Below, one piece after another: positions 34,440 through 41,279 of a stretch of 41,279 nucleotides of DNA; positions within the stretch are counted from its first letter, which is position 1, and each line of letters begins with the position of its first letter. The position numbers and the translations under genes are program-made. The stretch is from contig CACNYO010000008.1 in the NCBI GenBank assembly GCA_902624765.1, positions 1 through 41,279 on the forward strand, given 5' to 3'. Source of the DNA: an uncultured SAR86 cluster bacterium (GTDB lineage Bacteria; Pseudomonadota; Gammaproteobacteria; Magnimaribacterales; AG-339-G14). The notes under the pieces were generated by a model that did not search any database, was not told the origin of the DNA, and saw only the letters and a list, made by a program, of their open reading frames with translations.

Positions 34440-35513
34440 TTAATTTGAAATAAATTCTATAACTTCCAGATCAAAACCTGATAACGAGGGGTATTTAGCC
34501 TCCGCTCCCAGAAGTCTAATTTTTGAAACACCAAATTCTTTAAGTATTTGAGAACCTACGCCTATCCTTCTTTTATCAGAATCTGAAGAATTGATTCTTC
34601 CTTCAATATCATCATCAGGTTGAGTTAAATCTGAACTGATTAGGATTATTAAACCATTTTCAGAAGTAGATATTTTTTTCATCGCATCCTCAAGTGACCA
34701 TCTCTCGCCATAGTCATTGGACTTGAAAATATCATGCTTAATATTTATTTGTTGAACTCTTACAAGGGTTGGTTCAGATGATCTTATTTCTCCTTTTTTT
34801 AAAGCATAATGGACTTCATTTAAAAGAGAGTCTTTGTAGACAAAAAAATTGAAATCTCCGTATTTATTTTTGATACTTGATTCGCTTATTAGTTCAATTG
34901 ATTTTTCATTCGTCAATCTGTAATTAATTAGGTCCGCTATTGTTCCGATCTTAAGATCATGTTTTTTGCAAAATTTTTCTAAATCAGGCCTCCTAGACAT
35001 TGAACCGTCTTCATTCATTATCTCGCATATCACAGCCGCTGGATGGAACCCTGACAATCTTGCCAGATCAATACTAGCCTCAGTATGACCAGATCTATTC
35101 AAGACCCCTCCATCTTCTGCTTTAAGGGGGAAAATATGCCCGGGCTGAACTATATCTGAACTTAGAGCTTTAGGATTCGATGCGACTTCTATTGTTTTAG
35201 ATCTATCTTTAGCTGAGATACCTGTTGTTATTCCGCTTGCAGCTTCAATGGATACTGTAAAAGCAGTTTCATGCTTACTTTTATTAGTTTTGACCATTTG
35301 ATCAAGTTTTAATTTATCGCAATGTTCTTCTGTTAAAGCAAGACAAATAAGACCTCTGCCATGCATTGCCATGAAATTTATGGCTTCTGGAGATACATTT
35401 TCAGCAGGTAAAATTAAATCTCCTTCGTTTTCTCTATCTTCATCATCCATTAATACAACCATTTTTCCTTTTTTAAGGTCGGACAGTAATTCATTTGTAG
35501 TATTAAGAGACAT
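34440..35513 (-). CDS. ribB: 3,4-Dihydroxy-2-butanone-4-phosphate synthase with degenerate GTP cyclohydrolase II-like domain
   Basis: The N-terminal domain (about 1-200) is RibB, which makes the four-carbon unit for lumazine from ribulose 5-phosphate: VVLMDDEDRENEGDLI, NFMAMHGRGLIC, PGHIFPLKAEDGGVLNRSGHTEASIDLARL and CEIMNEDGSM are all intact. The C-terminal domain (about 205-357) has a RibA-like fold pattern (SEPTLVRVQ, NDYGERWSLEDAMKKI) but lacks the zinc cysteines (the CDC region) needed for GTP cyclohydrolase II. This is the RibBX type, so a separate RibA is expected elsewhere. It overlaps the end of ribD by 11 bases. Confidence 0.9.
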   Translation of the reverse strand: MSLNTTNELLSDLKKGKMVVLMDDEDRENEGDLILPAENVSPEAINFMAMHGRGLICLALTEEHCDKLKLDQMVKTNKSKHETAFTVSIEAASGITTGISAKDRSKTIEVASNPKALSSDIVQPGHIFPLKAEDGGVLNRSGHTEASIDLARLSGFHPAAVICEIMNEDGSMSRRPDLEKFCKKHDLKIGTIADLINYRLTNEKSIELISESSIKNKYGDFNFFVYKDSLLNEVHYALKKGEIRSSEPTLVRVQQINIKHDIFKSNDYGERWSLEDAMKKISTSENGLIILISSDLTQPDDDIEGRINSSDSDKRRIGVGSQILKEFGVSKIRLLGAEAKYPSLSGFDLEVIEFISN

Positions 35514-36609
35514 TTTTCTTTCTAAGTACTAGTTTAAGATCCTTTCCTATAGATTTTTCTTCTATGATTTCTAAATCAGGAGAATTTAATATACCTTCTA
35601 AATTTTTATTAGTATAAAAACTATTTGCTTTATTGCCTAAAACTTTTGGTGCTATGTAAAAAATGTACTCATCAATAAGATTTAAATCAATAAAACTCGA
35701 TATCAATCTAGGACCCGCCTCAAGAAGAACATCTTTAATATTTATTGAACCAAGAAAGCTCAGCACGGAAGGAATAGATATTTGATTAGCATCAGATTCA
35801 ACTTCAACTATCTCAACATTCTGAGTTTCAGTAGCGTGCATCCTTACATTTTTATTAGTGGTAAAAATAATTTTTTTTGAATTATCTTGAAAGAACTTTT
35901 TATTATTATCAATTTGTGATTTTGAAGAGAGCAAAGCTTTGAGAGGTTGTTTAAATTTCTCATTTTTAAGTGCCTCTTCAAGTCTTACGTTAAGAAGGGG
36001 GTCATCTGCATCTATAGTTCCCGAGCCAGTGATGATTGCACCTGAAATGGCTCTATAAAAATAACCATCTTTCCTAGACTCTTTAGATGTAATCCATTGT
36101 TCATTATTTTTTTTAAACGCAATTTTCCCATCCATAGAGCAAGCTATCTTAGCCCTAACAAAAGGCTTTCCTTCTTCTAAATGCTTAAAAAAACCATTAT
36201 TAAGAACTGAATGATTAAGATTTAATTTCTCAACCCCAAAACCTTTTTCATTTAAAATAAGAGATCCTTTTTGGGAAGGATCGCTTTGCATATAGATAAT
36301 TTCTTTAAAAAGGTATTTTTGAATCAAATCTGTGCAAGGTGGTGTTTTTTTTTCTGTAGAGCAGGGCTCGAGTGTTACGAACAAAGAACTGCCCTCAAGG
36401 ACTTGCTTTGTTGACTCCTTATACTTTGATTCTGCATTGAGTATTGCATTTACTTCTGCATGATTTGATCCTGGAGAGACATGCCATCCTTCAGAGATGA
36501 TCATGCCGTTTTTATAAATTAGACATCCTACATTAGGATTTTCTCTTGTTGTAAAACTTCCTTTTAAAGCCAAATGGATAGCTCTTTCCATCAAAGCTGA
36601 TTTGTTCAT
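35503..36609 (-). CDS. ribD: Bifunctional riboflavin biosynthesis deaminase/reductase
   Basis: RibD deaminates and then reduces the pyrimidine intermediate of riboflavin synthesis. I start at ATG 36609, overlapping the nrdR stop (TGATG); 368 residues result. The deaminase domain has zinc ligands in HAEVNA (H50, E52) and C83 and C92 (PCSTEKKTPPC). The reductase domain starts near 148 (VRAKIACSMDGKIAF) and includes AIITGSGTIDADDPLLNVR and VLLEAGPRLISSF. In many gammaproteobacteria riboflavin synthase follows; here the ribBX gene follows directly. Confidence 0.94.
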   Translation of the reverse strand: MNKSALMERAIHLALKGSFTTRENPNVGCLIYKNGMIISEGWHVSPGSNHAEVNAILNAESKYKESTKQVLEGSSLFVTLEPCSTEKKTPPCTDLIQKYLFKEIIYMQSDPSQKGSLILNEKGFGVEKLNLNHSVLNNGFFKHLEEGKPFVRAKIACSMDGKIAFKKNNEQWITSKESRKDGYFYRAISGAIITGSGTIDADDPLLNVRLEEALKNEKFKQPLKALLSSKSQIDNNKKFFQDNSKKIIFTTNKNVRMHATETQNVEIVEVESDANQISIPSVLSFLGSINIKDVLLEAGPRLISSFIDLNLIDEYIFYIAPKVLGNKANSFYTNKNLEGILNSPDLEIIEEKSIGKDLKLVLRKKNVS

Positions 36610-37061
36610 CAATCGTTAGAAAGTTTTTTTACTTCTTCACTAAACTCAAGTGGATCTTGGAAGCTTCTATATACAGAGGCAAATCTAACAAACGCTACTT
36701 CATCAATTTTTCTTAAATGCTTCATGACAGTTTCACCAATAACTCTAGATGAAACTTCTCTTTCACCAAATCCTCTTATGTCTCTTTTAATTTGCTCAAT
36801 TAAAGTTTCAAAGTCTTCTTCACTTACAGGTCTCTTTTCTAAAGAGCGCGAAATACCTTCTTTAAGCTTAATTTCATCGAAGGGAACTCTTGATTTATCT
36901 TGTTTGACGATTTTAGGCATAAGTAGTTCGGCGAGCTCAAAAGTAGTCCACCTTTCATTGCACTTACTACATTCTCTTCGCCTTCTGATTTGGCTACTAT
37001 CTGCAACCAGTCTTGAATCAATTACCTTGCTTTCTTCGTATGAACAAAAAGGGCATTTCAT
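36609..37061 (-). CDS. nrdR: Transcriptional repressor NrdR
   Basis: NrdR is a zinc-finger/ATP-cone repressor of ribonucleotide reductase genes. In the 150-residue protein the zinc ribbon is C3, C6, C31, C34 (MKCPFC ... ECSKC). The ATP-cone domain spans about 48-138 ([49 protein letters not shown]). It overlaps the glyA stop by four bases and is followed by ribD. The glyA-nrdR-ribD order is common in gammaproteobacteria. No NrdR box was recognised in the window. Confidence 0.96.
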   Translation of the reverse strand: MKCPFCSYEESKVIDSRLVADSSQIRRRRECSKCNERWTTFELAELLMPKIVKQDKSRVPFDEIKLKEGISRSLEKRPVSEEDFETLIEQIKRDIRGFGEREVSSRVIGETVMKHLRKIDEVAFVRFASVYRSFQDPLEFSEEVKKLSND

Positions 37062-38326
37062 GGATTAATTTTAGATGATTCATAAACGGGAAAAGCTGAG
37101 CAAAGATCTTTAACCTCTGATTTTATGCTTTCTATTAAATTGTCGTTTTTCACATCTAAAATTATATTAGAAATCCAATCTGAAAGAATATCCATTTCAT
37201 CTTCTTTGAAACCTCTTCTTGTGACAGCTGGAGTTCCAATCCGTATTCCTGAGGTAACGAAAGGAGATTTTGGATCATTTGGTACTGCATTTTTATTAAC
37301 AGTTATATTGGCTCTACCCAATGCGTTATCAACTTCTTTTCCTGTTAAATCTTTGCTAACAAGATTGACTAGGAACATATGATTATTTGTTCCATTGGAG
37401 ACAATGTCGATCCCTTTCTCCATTATTTTTTTACTTAGGTATTGAGCATTTTTAAGAACTTGATTTTGATATTCTTTGAATTCCGGCTCCATTGCTTCTT
37501 TAAAACACACTGCTTTTGCAGCAATTACATGCATCAAAGGACCTCCTTGAGAGCCAGGAAAGAGTGCTGAATTTAATTTTTTGTGTATGTCCTCATTTTC
37601 TTTAGCAAGAATAAGCCCACCTCTTGGACCAACAAGCGTTTTATGAGTTGTAGTTGTGACGACATCTGCGAAAGGTACAGGAGAGGGATAAATACCTGCA
37701 GCTACTAAACCTGAAACATGAGACATATCTGCCAATAAGTAAGCTCCAACTGAATCAGCTATTTCTCTGAATCTATCCCATTTAATAATTCCTGAAAATG
37801 CACTAAAACCTGAGATGATAACTTTGGGTTTATGCTCTTCAGCCAAAGCTTGCACTTCATCGTAATTGATATCACCACTTTCATCCAAACCATAGCTGAA
37901 TGACTCATAGATTTTTCCTGAAAAATTTACTTTAGCGCCATGCGTTAAATGACCTCCTTGATCAAGACTCATCCCAAGTAATTTATCTCCTGCATCACAT
38001 AAAGCTAAAAAAACTGCTGCGTTAGCGCTTGCCCCTGAATGAGGTTGCACATTGGCATAATCAGCTCCGAATAACTCTTTTGCCCTATCTATAGCAAGCT
38101 GTTCTGCAACATCAACAAATTCACATCCTCCGTAGTATCTTTTTCCTGGATAACCTTCAGCATATTTATTTGTTAGAACAGAACCTTGGGCTTCTAAGAC
38201 TCTTGGCGAGGTATAATTTTCAGAGGCTATAAGTTCTATGTGTTCTTCTTGACGTTTTTTTTCATTTTCAAGAGAACTCCAAAGTTCTTCATCAAAAGAT
38301 TGAATGGATAGATTTTCTGTATACAT
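37058..38326 (-). CDS. glyA: Serine hydroxymethyltransferase
   Basis: GlyA is the PLP enzyme interconverting serine and glycine while producing methylene-tetrahydrofolate. The 422-residue protein has [57 protein letters not shown] and the PLP-lysine motif [14 protein letters not shown]. It heads the operon glyA-nrdR-ribD-ribBX-ribH-nusB. Only 30 bases separate it from the upstream nth, which is on the same strand, so read-through from nth is possible. Confidence 0.97.
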   Translation of the reverse strand: MYTENLSIQSFDEELWSSLENEKKRQEEHIELIASENYTSPRVLEAQGSVLTNKYAEGYPGKRYYGGCEFVDVAEQLAIDRAKELFGADYANVQPHSGASANAAVFLALCDAGDKLLGMSLDQGGHLTHGAKVNFSGKIYESFSYGLDESGDINYDEVQALAEEHKPKVIISGFSAFSGIIKWDRFREIADSVGAYLLADMSHVSGLVAAGIYPSPVPFADVVTTTTHKTLVGPRGGLILAKENEDIHKKLNSALFPGSQGGPLMHVIAAKAVCFKEAMEPEFKEYQNQVLKNAQYLSKKIMEKGIDIVSNGTNNHMFLVNLVSKDLTGKEVDNALGRANITVNKNAVPNDPKSPFVTSGIRIGTPAVTRRGFKEDEMDILSDWISNIILDVKNDNLIESIKSEVKDLCSAFPVYESSKINP

Positions 38327-38356
38327 AATAGAATTATAACTTCTACAGCAAATTTT

Positions 38357-39010
38357 CTAAGCTTTATTGGTTATAACCTTCTTCTTTCTTTTTGGAAATA
38401 ATTCGGTGCACATGAAACATATCGTTCCATCACATCCCCTGGCAGTACAAAATTGTCTTCCATATAAAATAATTTGTATGTGCAATTTTCCCCAGAGTGA
38501 TTTATCGAAAAGATTCTTCAAATCTTTTTCAGTTTGTACCACGGACTTTCCATTTGTTAGATCCCATCTTTGTGCCAATCTATGTATATGGGTATCTACT
38601 GGAAATGTCTCTATTCCAAAAGCCTGATTTAGAACCACTGATGCAGTCTTATGCCCAACTCCAGGAAGATCTTCTAATGCCTTAATATCTTTTGGAACCT
38701 TTGAGTTGTATCGATCTATTAATATTTTTGAGGTTTCAACTATCGCTTTAGTCTTTTTGGGCGCGAGCCCGCAACTTTTAATATAGTCATATATCTTGTC
38801 ATGACCTAGAGAGAACATTTCTTCAGGAGAGGCAGCAACTTTAAAAAGTTCTTTGGTCACAATATTAACTCTTTCATCAGTACACTGAGCACTCAATAAG
38901 ACAGCAATAAGAAGAGTAAATGAATTTTTATGATTTAAAGGAACTTTTGGGTTGGGGTACATTTCTTGCAACCTATTAGCAATAAAAACAGCTCTTTGTT
39001 TTCTATTCAT
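38357..39010 (-). CDS. nth: Endonuclease III
   Basis: Nth is a DNA glycosylase/AP lyase that removes oxidised pyrimidines. The 217-residue protein has the helix-hairpin-helix LPGVGHKTA with catalytic K121, and D139 in FPVDTHIHRL. LLSAQCTDERVN is the N-terminal family hallmark. The C-terminal iron-sulfur region has C188, C193, C198 and C201, a spacing different from the usual C-x6-C-x2-C-x5-C of E. coli; see findings. The ATG at 39010 is well supported by the family N-terminus. Confidence 0.93.
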   Translation of the reverse strand: MNRKQRAVFIANRLQEMYPNPKVPLNHKNSFTLLIAVLLSAQCTDERVNIVTKELFKVAASPEEMFSLGHDKIYDYIKSCGLAPKKTKAIVETSKILIDRYNSKVPKDIKALEDLPGVGHKTASVVLNQAFGIETFPVDTHIHRLAQRWDLTNGKSVVQTEKDLKNLFDKSLWGKLHIQIILYGRQFCTARGCDGTICFMCTELFPKRKKKVITNKA

Positions 39011-39136
39011 AAATTTGCAGGAAGAATTACTTATACTTTCTTAAAAACTAGATTAGTATATGCTTTCGTTGAATAAAAATAAGTAAAAAGTTTATTTGTT
39101 TATTATTTTACGGTTCAATTAATTTAAGGAGAATTT

Positions 39137-40330
39137 ATGAGAAACGTGGTTATCGTTGATAGTGTAAGGACTGGTTTAGCAAAGTCCTTCAGAGGGGGAT
39201 TCAACCAAACAAGAGCTGATAATATGACTGCTCATCTAGTGAATGCGCTTTTAGATAGAAATCCATCATTAAAACCTGAAATGGTAGAAGATATGATTTT
39301 AGGATGTGGAGCGCCTGAAGGTGCCCAAGGTCATAACATAGCAAGAAATGTTGCAGTTTTATCAAATCTTCCAATTGAGGTTGGTGGAACTACGGTTAAT
39401 AGATACTGTTCATCAGGTTTACAAACTGTAGCAATGGCTGCTAATCAGGTTGCCAGTGGATTTTCTGACTGCATTATGGCGGGAGGAGTAGAGTCAATAA
39501 GTACTACTCAAGGTCAAACTAACATGCATATGTATGTAAACGAGCAGCTAGCTGAAGACGTGCCAGGAATCTATCATGCCATGGGTCAAACCGCTGAGTG
39601 TGTGGCAAAAAGATACAACGTCACTAGGGAGGCACAAGATGAGTATGCTTTATCGAGTCAGCAAAGAACCGCAGCAGCACAGGAAGCCGGGTATTATGAT
39701 GATGAAATTATTCCAATGAATACAGTAATGAAACTCGTCAACAAAGAAACCGGTGAAGAGAAAGATGTAGAAGTTACTGTAGATAGGGATGATTGCAATA
39801 GACCAGAAACTACTATTGAAGGTCTTTCTTCCTTAAAGCCTGTTTTTGATCCGGAAGGCGGCTCTGTTACTGCTGGTAATTCCTCACAATTATCTGATGG
39901 TGCATCTGTTACTTTAGTGATGAGCGAAGATAAAGCCAAAGAACTAGGCTTAGAACCAAAACTCTATTTTAGAGGGTTCACCGTTGTAGGTTGTCAGCCA
40001 GATGAGATGGGAATAGGTCCAGTTTATTCAATACCTAAATTATTGAAATCAGCTAATCTATCTATTGAAGATATTGATTTATGGGAACTTAATGAAGCTT
40101 TTGCTTCTCAAGTAGTCTACATAAGAGATACTCTCGGACTGCCTACCGAAAAGCTTAATGTAAATGGCGGTTCTATCTCTATTGGCCATCCTTTTGGAAT
40201 GACAGGTTCTAGACAGGTAGGACATGTCGCTAGGGAGCTTAATAGACGAGGCGGCAAATACGGCATTGTTACTATGTGTGTTGGTGGCGGAATGGGTGCC
40301 ACTGGTTTATTTGAAGCATACAATTCTTAA
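39137..40330 (+). CDS. Acetyl-CoA acyltransferase (thiolase)
   Basis: This 397-residue thiolase either cleaves 3-ketoacyl-CoA in beta-oxidation or condenses acetyl-CoA. The nucleophile is C91 in NRYCSSGLQTVAMAANQV. NEAFASQ, the histidine in GGSISIGHPFGMTGSRQ, and the second cysteine in CVGGGMG complete the active site. An excellent ribosome site, AAGGAG, precedes the ATG. It is preceded by 126 bp with no other gene, likely containing its promoter, and followed by a strong terminator. FadA-like degradation is favoured by type, but AtoB/PhaA roles cannot be ruled out. Confidence 0.92.
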   Translation: MRNVVIVDSVRTGLAKSFRGGFNQTRADNMTAHLVNALLDRNPSLKPEMVEDMILGCGAPEGAQGHNIARNVAVLSNLPIEVGGTTVNRYCSSGLQTVAMAANQVASGFSDCIMAGGVESISTTQGQTNMHMYVNEQLAEDVPGIYHAMGQTAECVAKRYNVTREAQDEYALSSQQRTAAAQEAGYYDDEIIPMNTVMKLVNKETGEEKDVEVTVDRDDCNRPETTIEGLSSLKPVFDPEGGSVTAGNSSQLSDGASVTLVMSEDKAKELGLEPKLYFRGFTVVGCQPDEMGIGPVYSIPKLLKSANLSIEDIDLWELNEAFASQVVYIRDTLGLPTEKLNVNGGSISIGHPFGMTGSRQVGHVARELNRRGGKYGIVTMCVGGGMGATGLFEAYNS

Positions 40331-40340
40331 TAAGAAAGTT

Positions 40341-40384
40341 AAATTCGTCTATCTGTAAATGTCACAGGTAGACGAATTTTTTTT
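40341..40384 (+). terminator. Strong intrinsic terminator of the thiolase gene, enclosing the thiL start codon
   Basis: Bases 40341-40356 pair with 40364-40379 over 16 base pairs (one T-G wobble), closing a 7-base loop, AAATGTC (40357-40363). Eight T follow (40377-40384). It sits 11 bases after the thiolase stop, a textbook factor-independent terminator. The ATG within the loop is the thiL start codon, and the T tract encodes the Phe-Phe-Leu of thiL. Confidence 0.88.
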
Positions 40385-41279
40385 AATAGAAAAATATTTT
40401 AAAAATATTGGATCAAAATTCTTAAACAAAAAAAATTTTATTCTTGGTTCTGGTGATGATTCAGCCGTTTTCAAAAGCAGAAATAATCTCTGTTACTCGG
40501 TCGATCAAAATTACGAAGAAATTCATTTTCCTAAATGCTTACCTCCTGAATTCATAGCAACAAGATCGGTGCTTCGCTCTTTCAGTGATATATCAGCGAT
40601 GGGAGCTAAACCTCTTTGGTTTAGCGTTGCTCTTGCATGTAATTTTGATGAGAAATTTATAAAGGACTTTTCAAGAGGCTTAAAAAAAGTATCAAAATTA
40701 TTAAACGTACCTCTGATCGGTGGTGACTTAATAAAGAAAAATCAAAAATCAGTGACTGTATCGGTATGCGGTGAAATCAATAAAAATAAATATCTTTCAA
40801 GATCTGGAGCCAAACATAAACAAAACATTTATCTAACTGGAGAATTGGGGCTTGCTAGAAAAGGTTTAGAAGAAATCAAAAAAAATTCCAATAAAAATAT
40901 TTACAGAAAAAAAGATGTAAAACGATTTGTTTTTCCTGAACTAAGATTAGAAATTTCCAATTTCATATCAAGGTTTGCTACGTCATGCATAGATATTTCA
41001 GATGGTTTTATTGCAGATTTAGAGAAAATTCTTCTTTCCAGCAATCAAGGGGCAGTAATTGATCTAGATAAAATTCCAAGGACTGAAAAGCTATCATTTG
41101 ATGATTTTACATTTGGAGATGATCTCGAATTAATTTTTACCGCGGACAAGAAACATCATGAGGAAATTATTAAACTTTCTTTAAACTCGAGAACTAACAT
41201 TAACTTGATTGGACAAACAAAAAGAAATAGTGAAATAAAATATATTCTAAATAACGAAGAAGTAAAATTTCCAAGAAAA
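40359..41279 (+). CDS. thiL: Thiamine-monophosphate kinase (3' end beyond window)
   Basis: ThiL phosphorylates thiamine monophosphate to thiamine diphosphate. The open frame of 307 codons runs to the window edge with no stop. N-terminal DEFFLIEKYF aligns with the ThiL start, followed by ILGSGDDSAVF, SFSDISAMGAKPLWFSVALA, PLIGGDL, ISDGFIADL and FGDDLELIFTA, which are ThiL motifs including the metal-binding aspartates. The ATG at 40359 is the only sensible start and lies in the loop of the thiolase terminator. No Shine-Dalgarno sequence is near. thiL usually follows nusB; here it has been moved. Confidence 0.92.
   Translation, partial: MSQVDEFFLIEKYFKNIGSKFLNKKNFILGSGDDSAVFKSRNNLCYSVDQNYEEIHFPKCLPPEFIATRSVLRSFSDISAMGAKPLWFSVALACNFDEKFIKDFSRGLKKVSKLLNVPLIGGDLIKKNQKSVTVSVCGEINKNKYLSRSGAKHKQNIYLTGELGLARKGLEEIKKNSNKNIYRKKDVKRFVFPELRLEISNFISRFATSCIDISDGFIADLEKILLSSNQGAVIDLDKIPRTEKLSFDDFTFGDDLELIFTADKKHHEEIIKLSLNSRTNINLIGQTKRNSEIKYILNNEEVKFPRK

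Noticed and set aside
34640-34900. GTP cyclohydrolase II activity for the C-terminal domain of the RibB fusion
   Set aside because: The zinc-binding cysteines and the CDC core are absent, so I describe the domain as degenerate and do not claim the activity.

Overview
This window looks like a chromosomal core segment of a streamlined, AT-rich marine gammaproteobacterium, most like the SAR86 clade. That placement is inference from gene content and composition: about one-third G+C by eye, very tight gene packing, many overlapping starts and stops, and gammaproteobacterial gene orders. No rRNA, tRNA, insertion sequence, prophage or CRISPR array was seen.

Layout. 1-1413 (minus): cobaltochelatase-type cobT (cut by the window edge) and cobS. 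1509-3181 (plus): cysE-tesB. 3189-9195 (minus): gltB-gltD, glutamate synthase, preceded by a leader (about 9207-9285) that matches the glnA-class L-glutamine riboswitch and carries a hairpin sequestering the Shine-Dalgarno sequence. 9397-10979 (minus): aroK-aroB, with aroB broken by a +1 frameshift at one of two A7 runs; the PBP1A gene mrcA (11016-13412) lies divergently. 13414-16230 (minus): algC-argB-slmA. 16248-26115: ilvE followed by a lipopolysaccharide core / lipid A block (heptosyltransferase, GT4 glycosyltransferase, two methyltransferases, a QW-motif toroid protein, an alpha/beta hydrolase, hldE, an LpxL-type acyltransferase, waaA). 26262-28288: a lone PII gene and an acyl-CoA synthetase. 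28369-33586 (plus): miaA-hflK-hflC-hisZ-purA, lacking the usual hfq and hflX. 33579-38326 (minus): glyA-nrdR-ribD-ribBX-ribH-nusB, lacking riboflavin synthase. 38357-39010 (minus): nth. 39137-40330 (plus): a thiolase, whose terminator hairpin holds the start codon of thiL (40359 to the window end) in its loop.

How the parts connect. Nitrogen assimilation is represented by GOGAT under an apparent glutamine-sensing RNA, and by PII. The central block builds the inner part of LPS: Kdo addition, heptose supply and transfer, and lipid A acylation. It sits beside mannose/glucose phosphate mutase and PBP1A. The 3' part holds folate C1, riboflavin, thiamine-phosphate, purine and histidine functions.

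The best candidates for a second look are the glutamine riboswitch on gltBD, the waaA gene that seems to start at ATT and thereby regains its membrane anchor, the thiL start codon inside a terminator loop, the frameshifted aroB, and the QW-motif protein of unknown function in the LPS block. No intergenic stretch exceeds 300 bases; the longest (9196-9396) holds the riboswitch leader.
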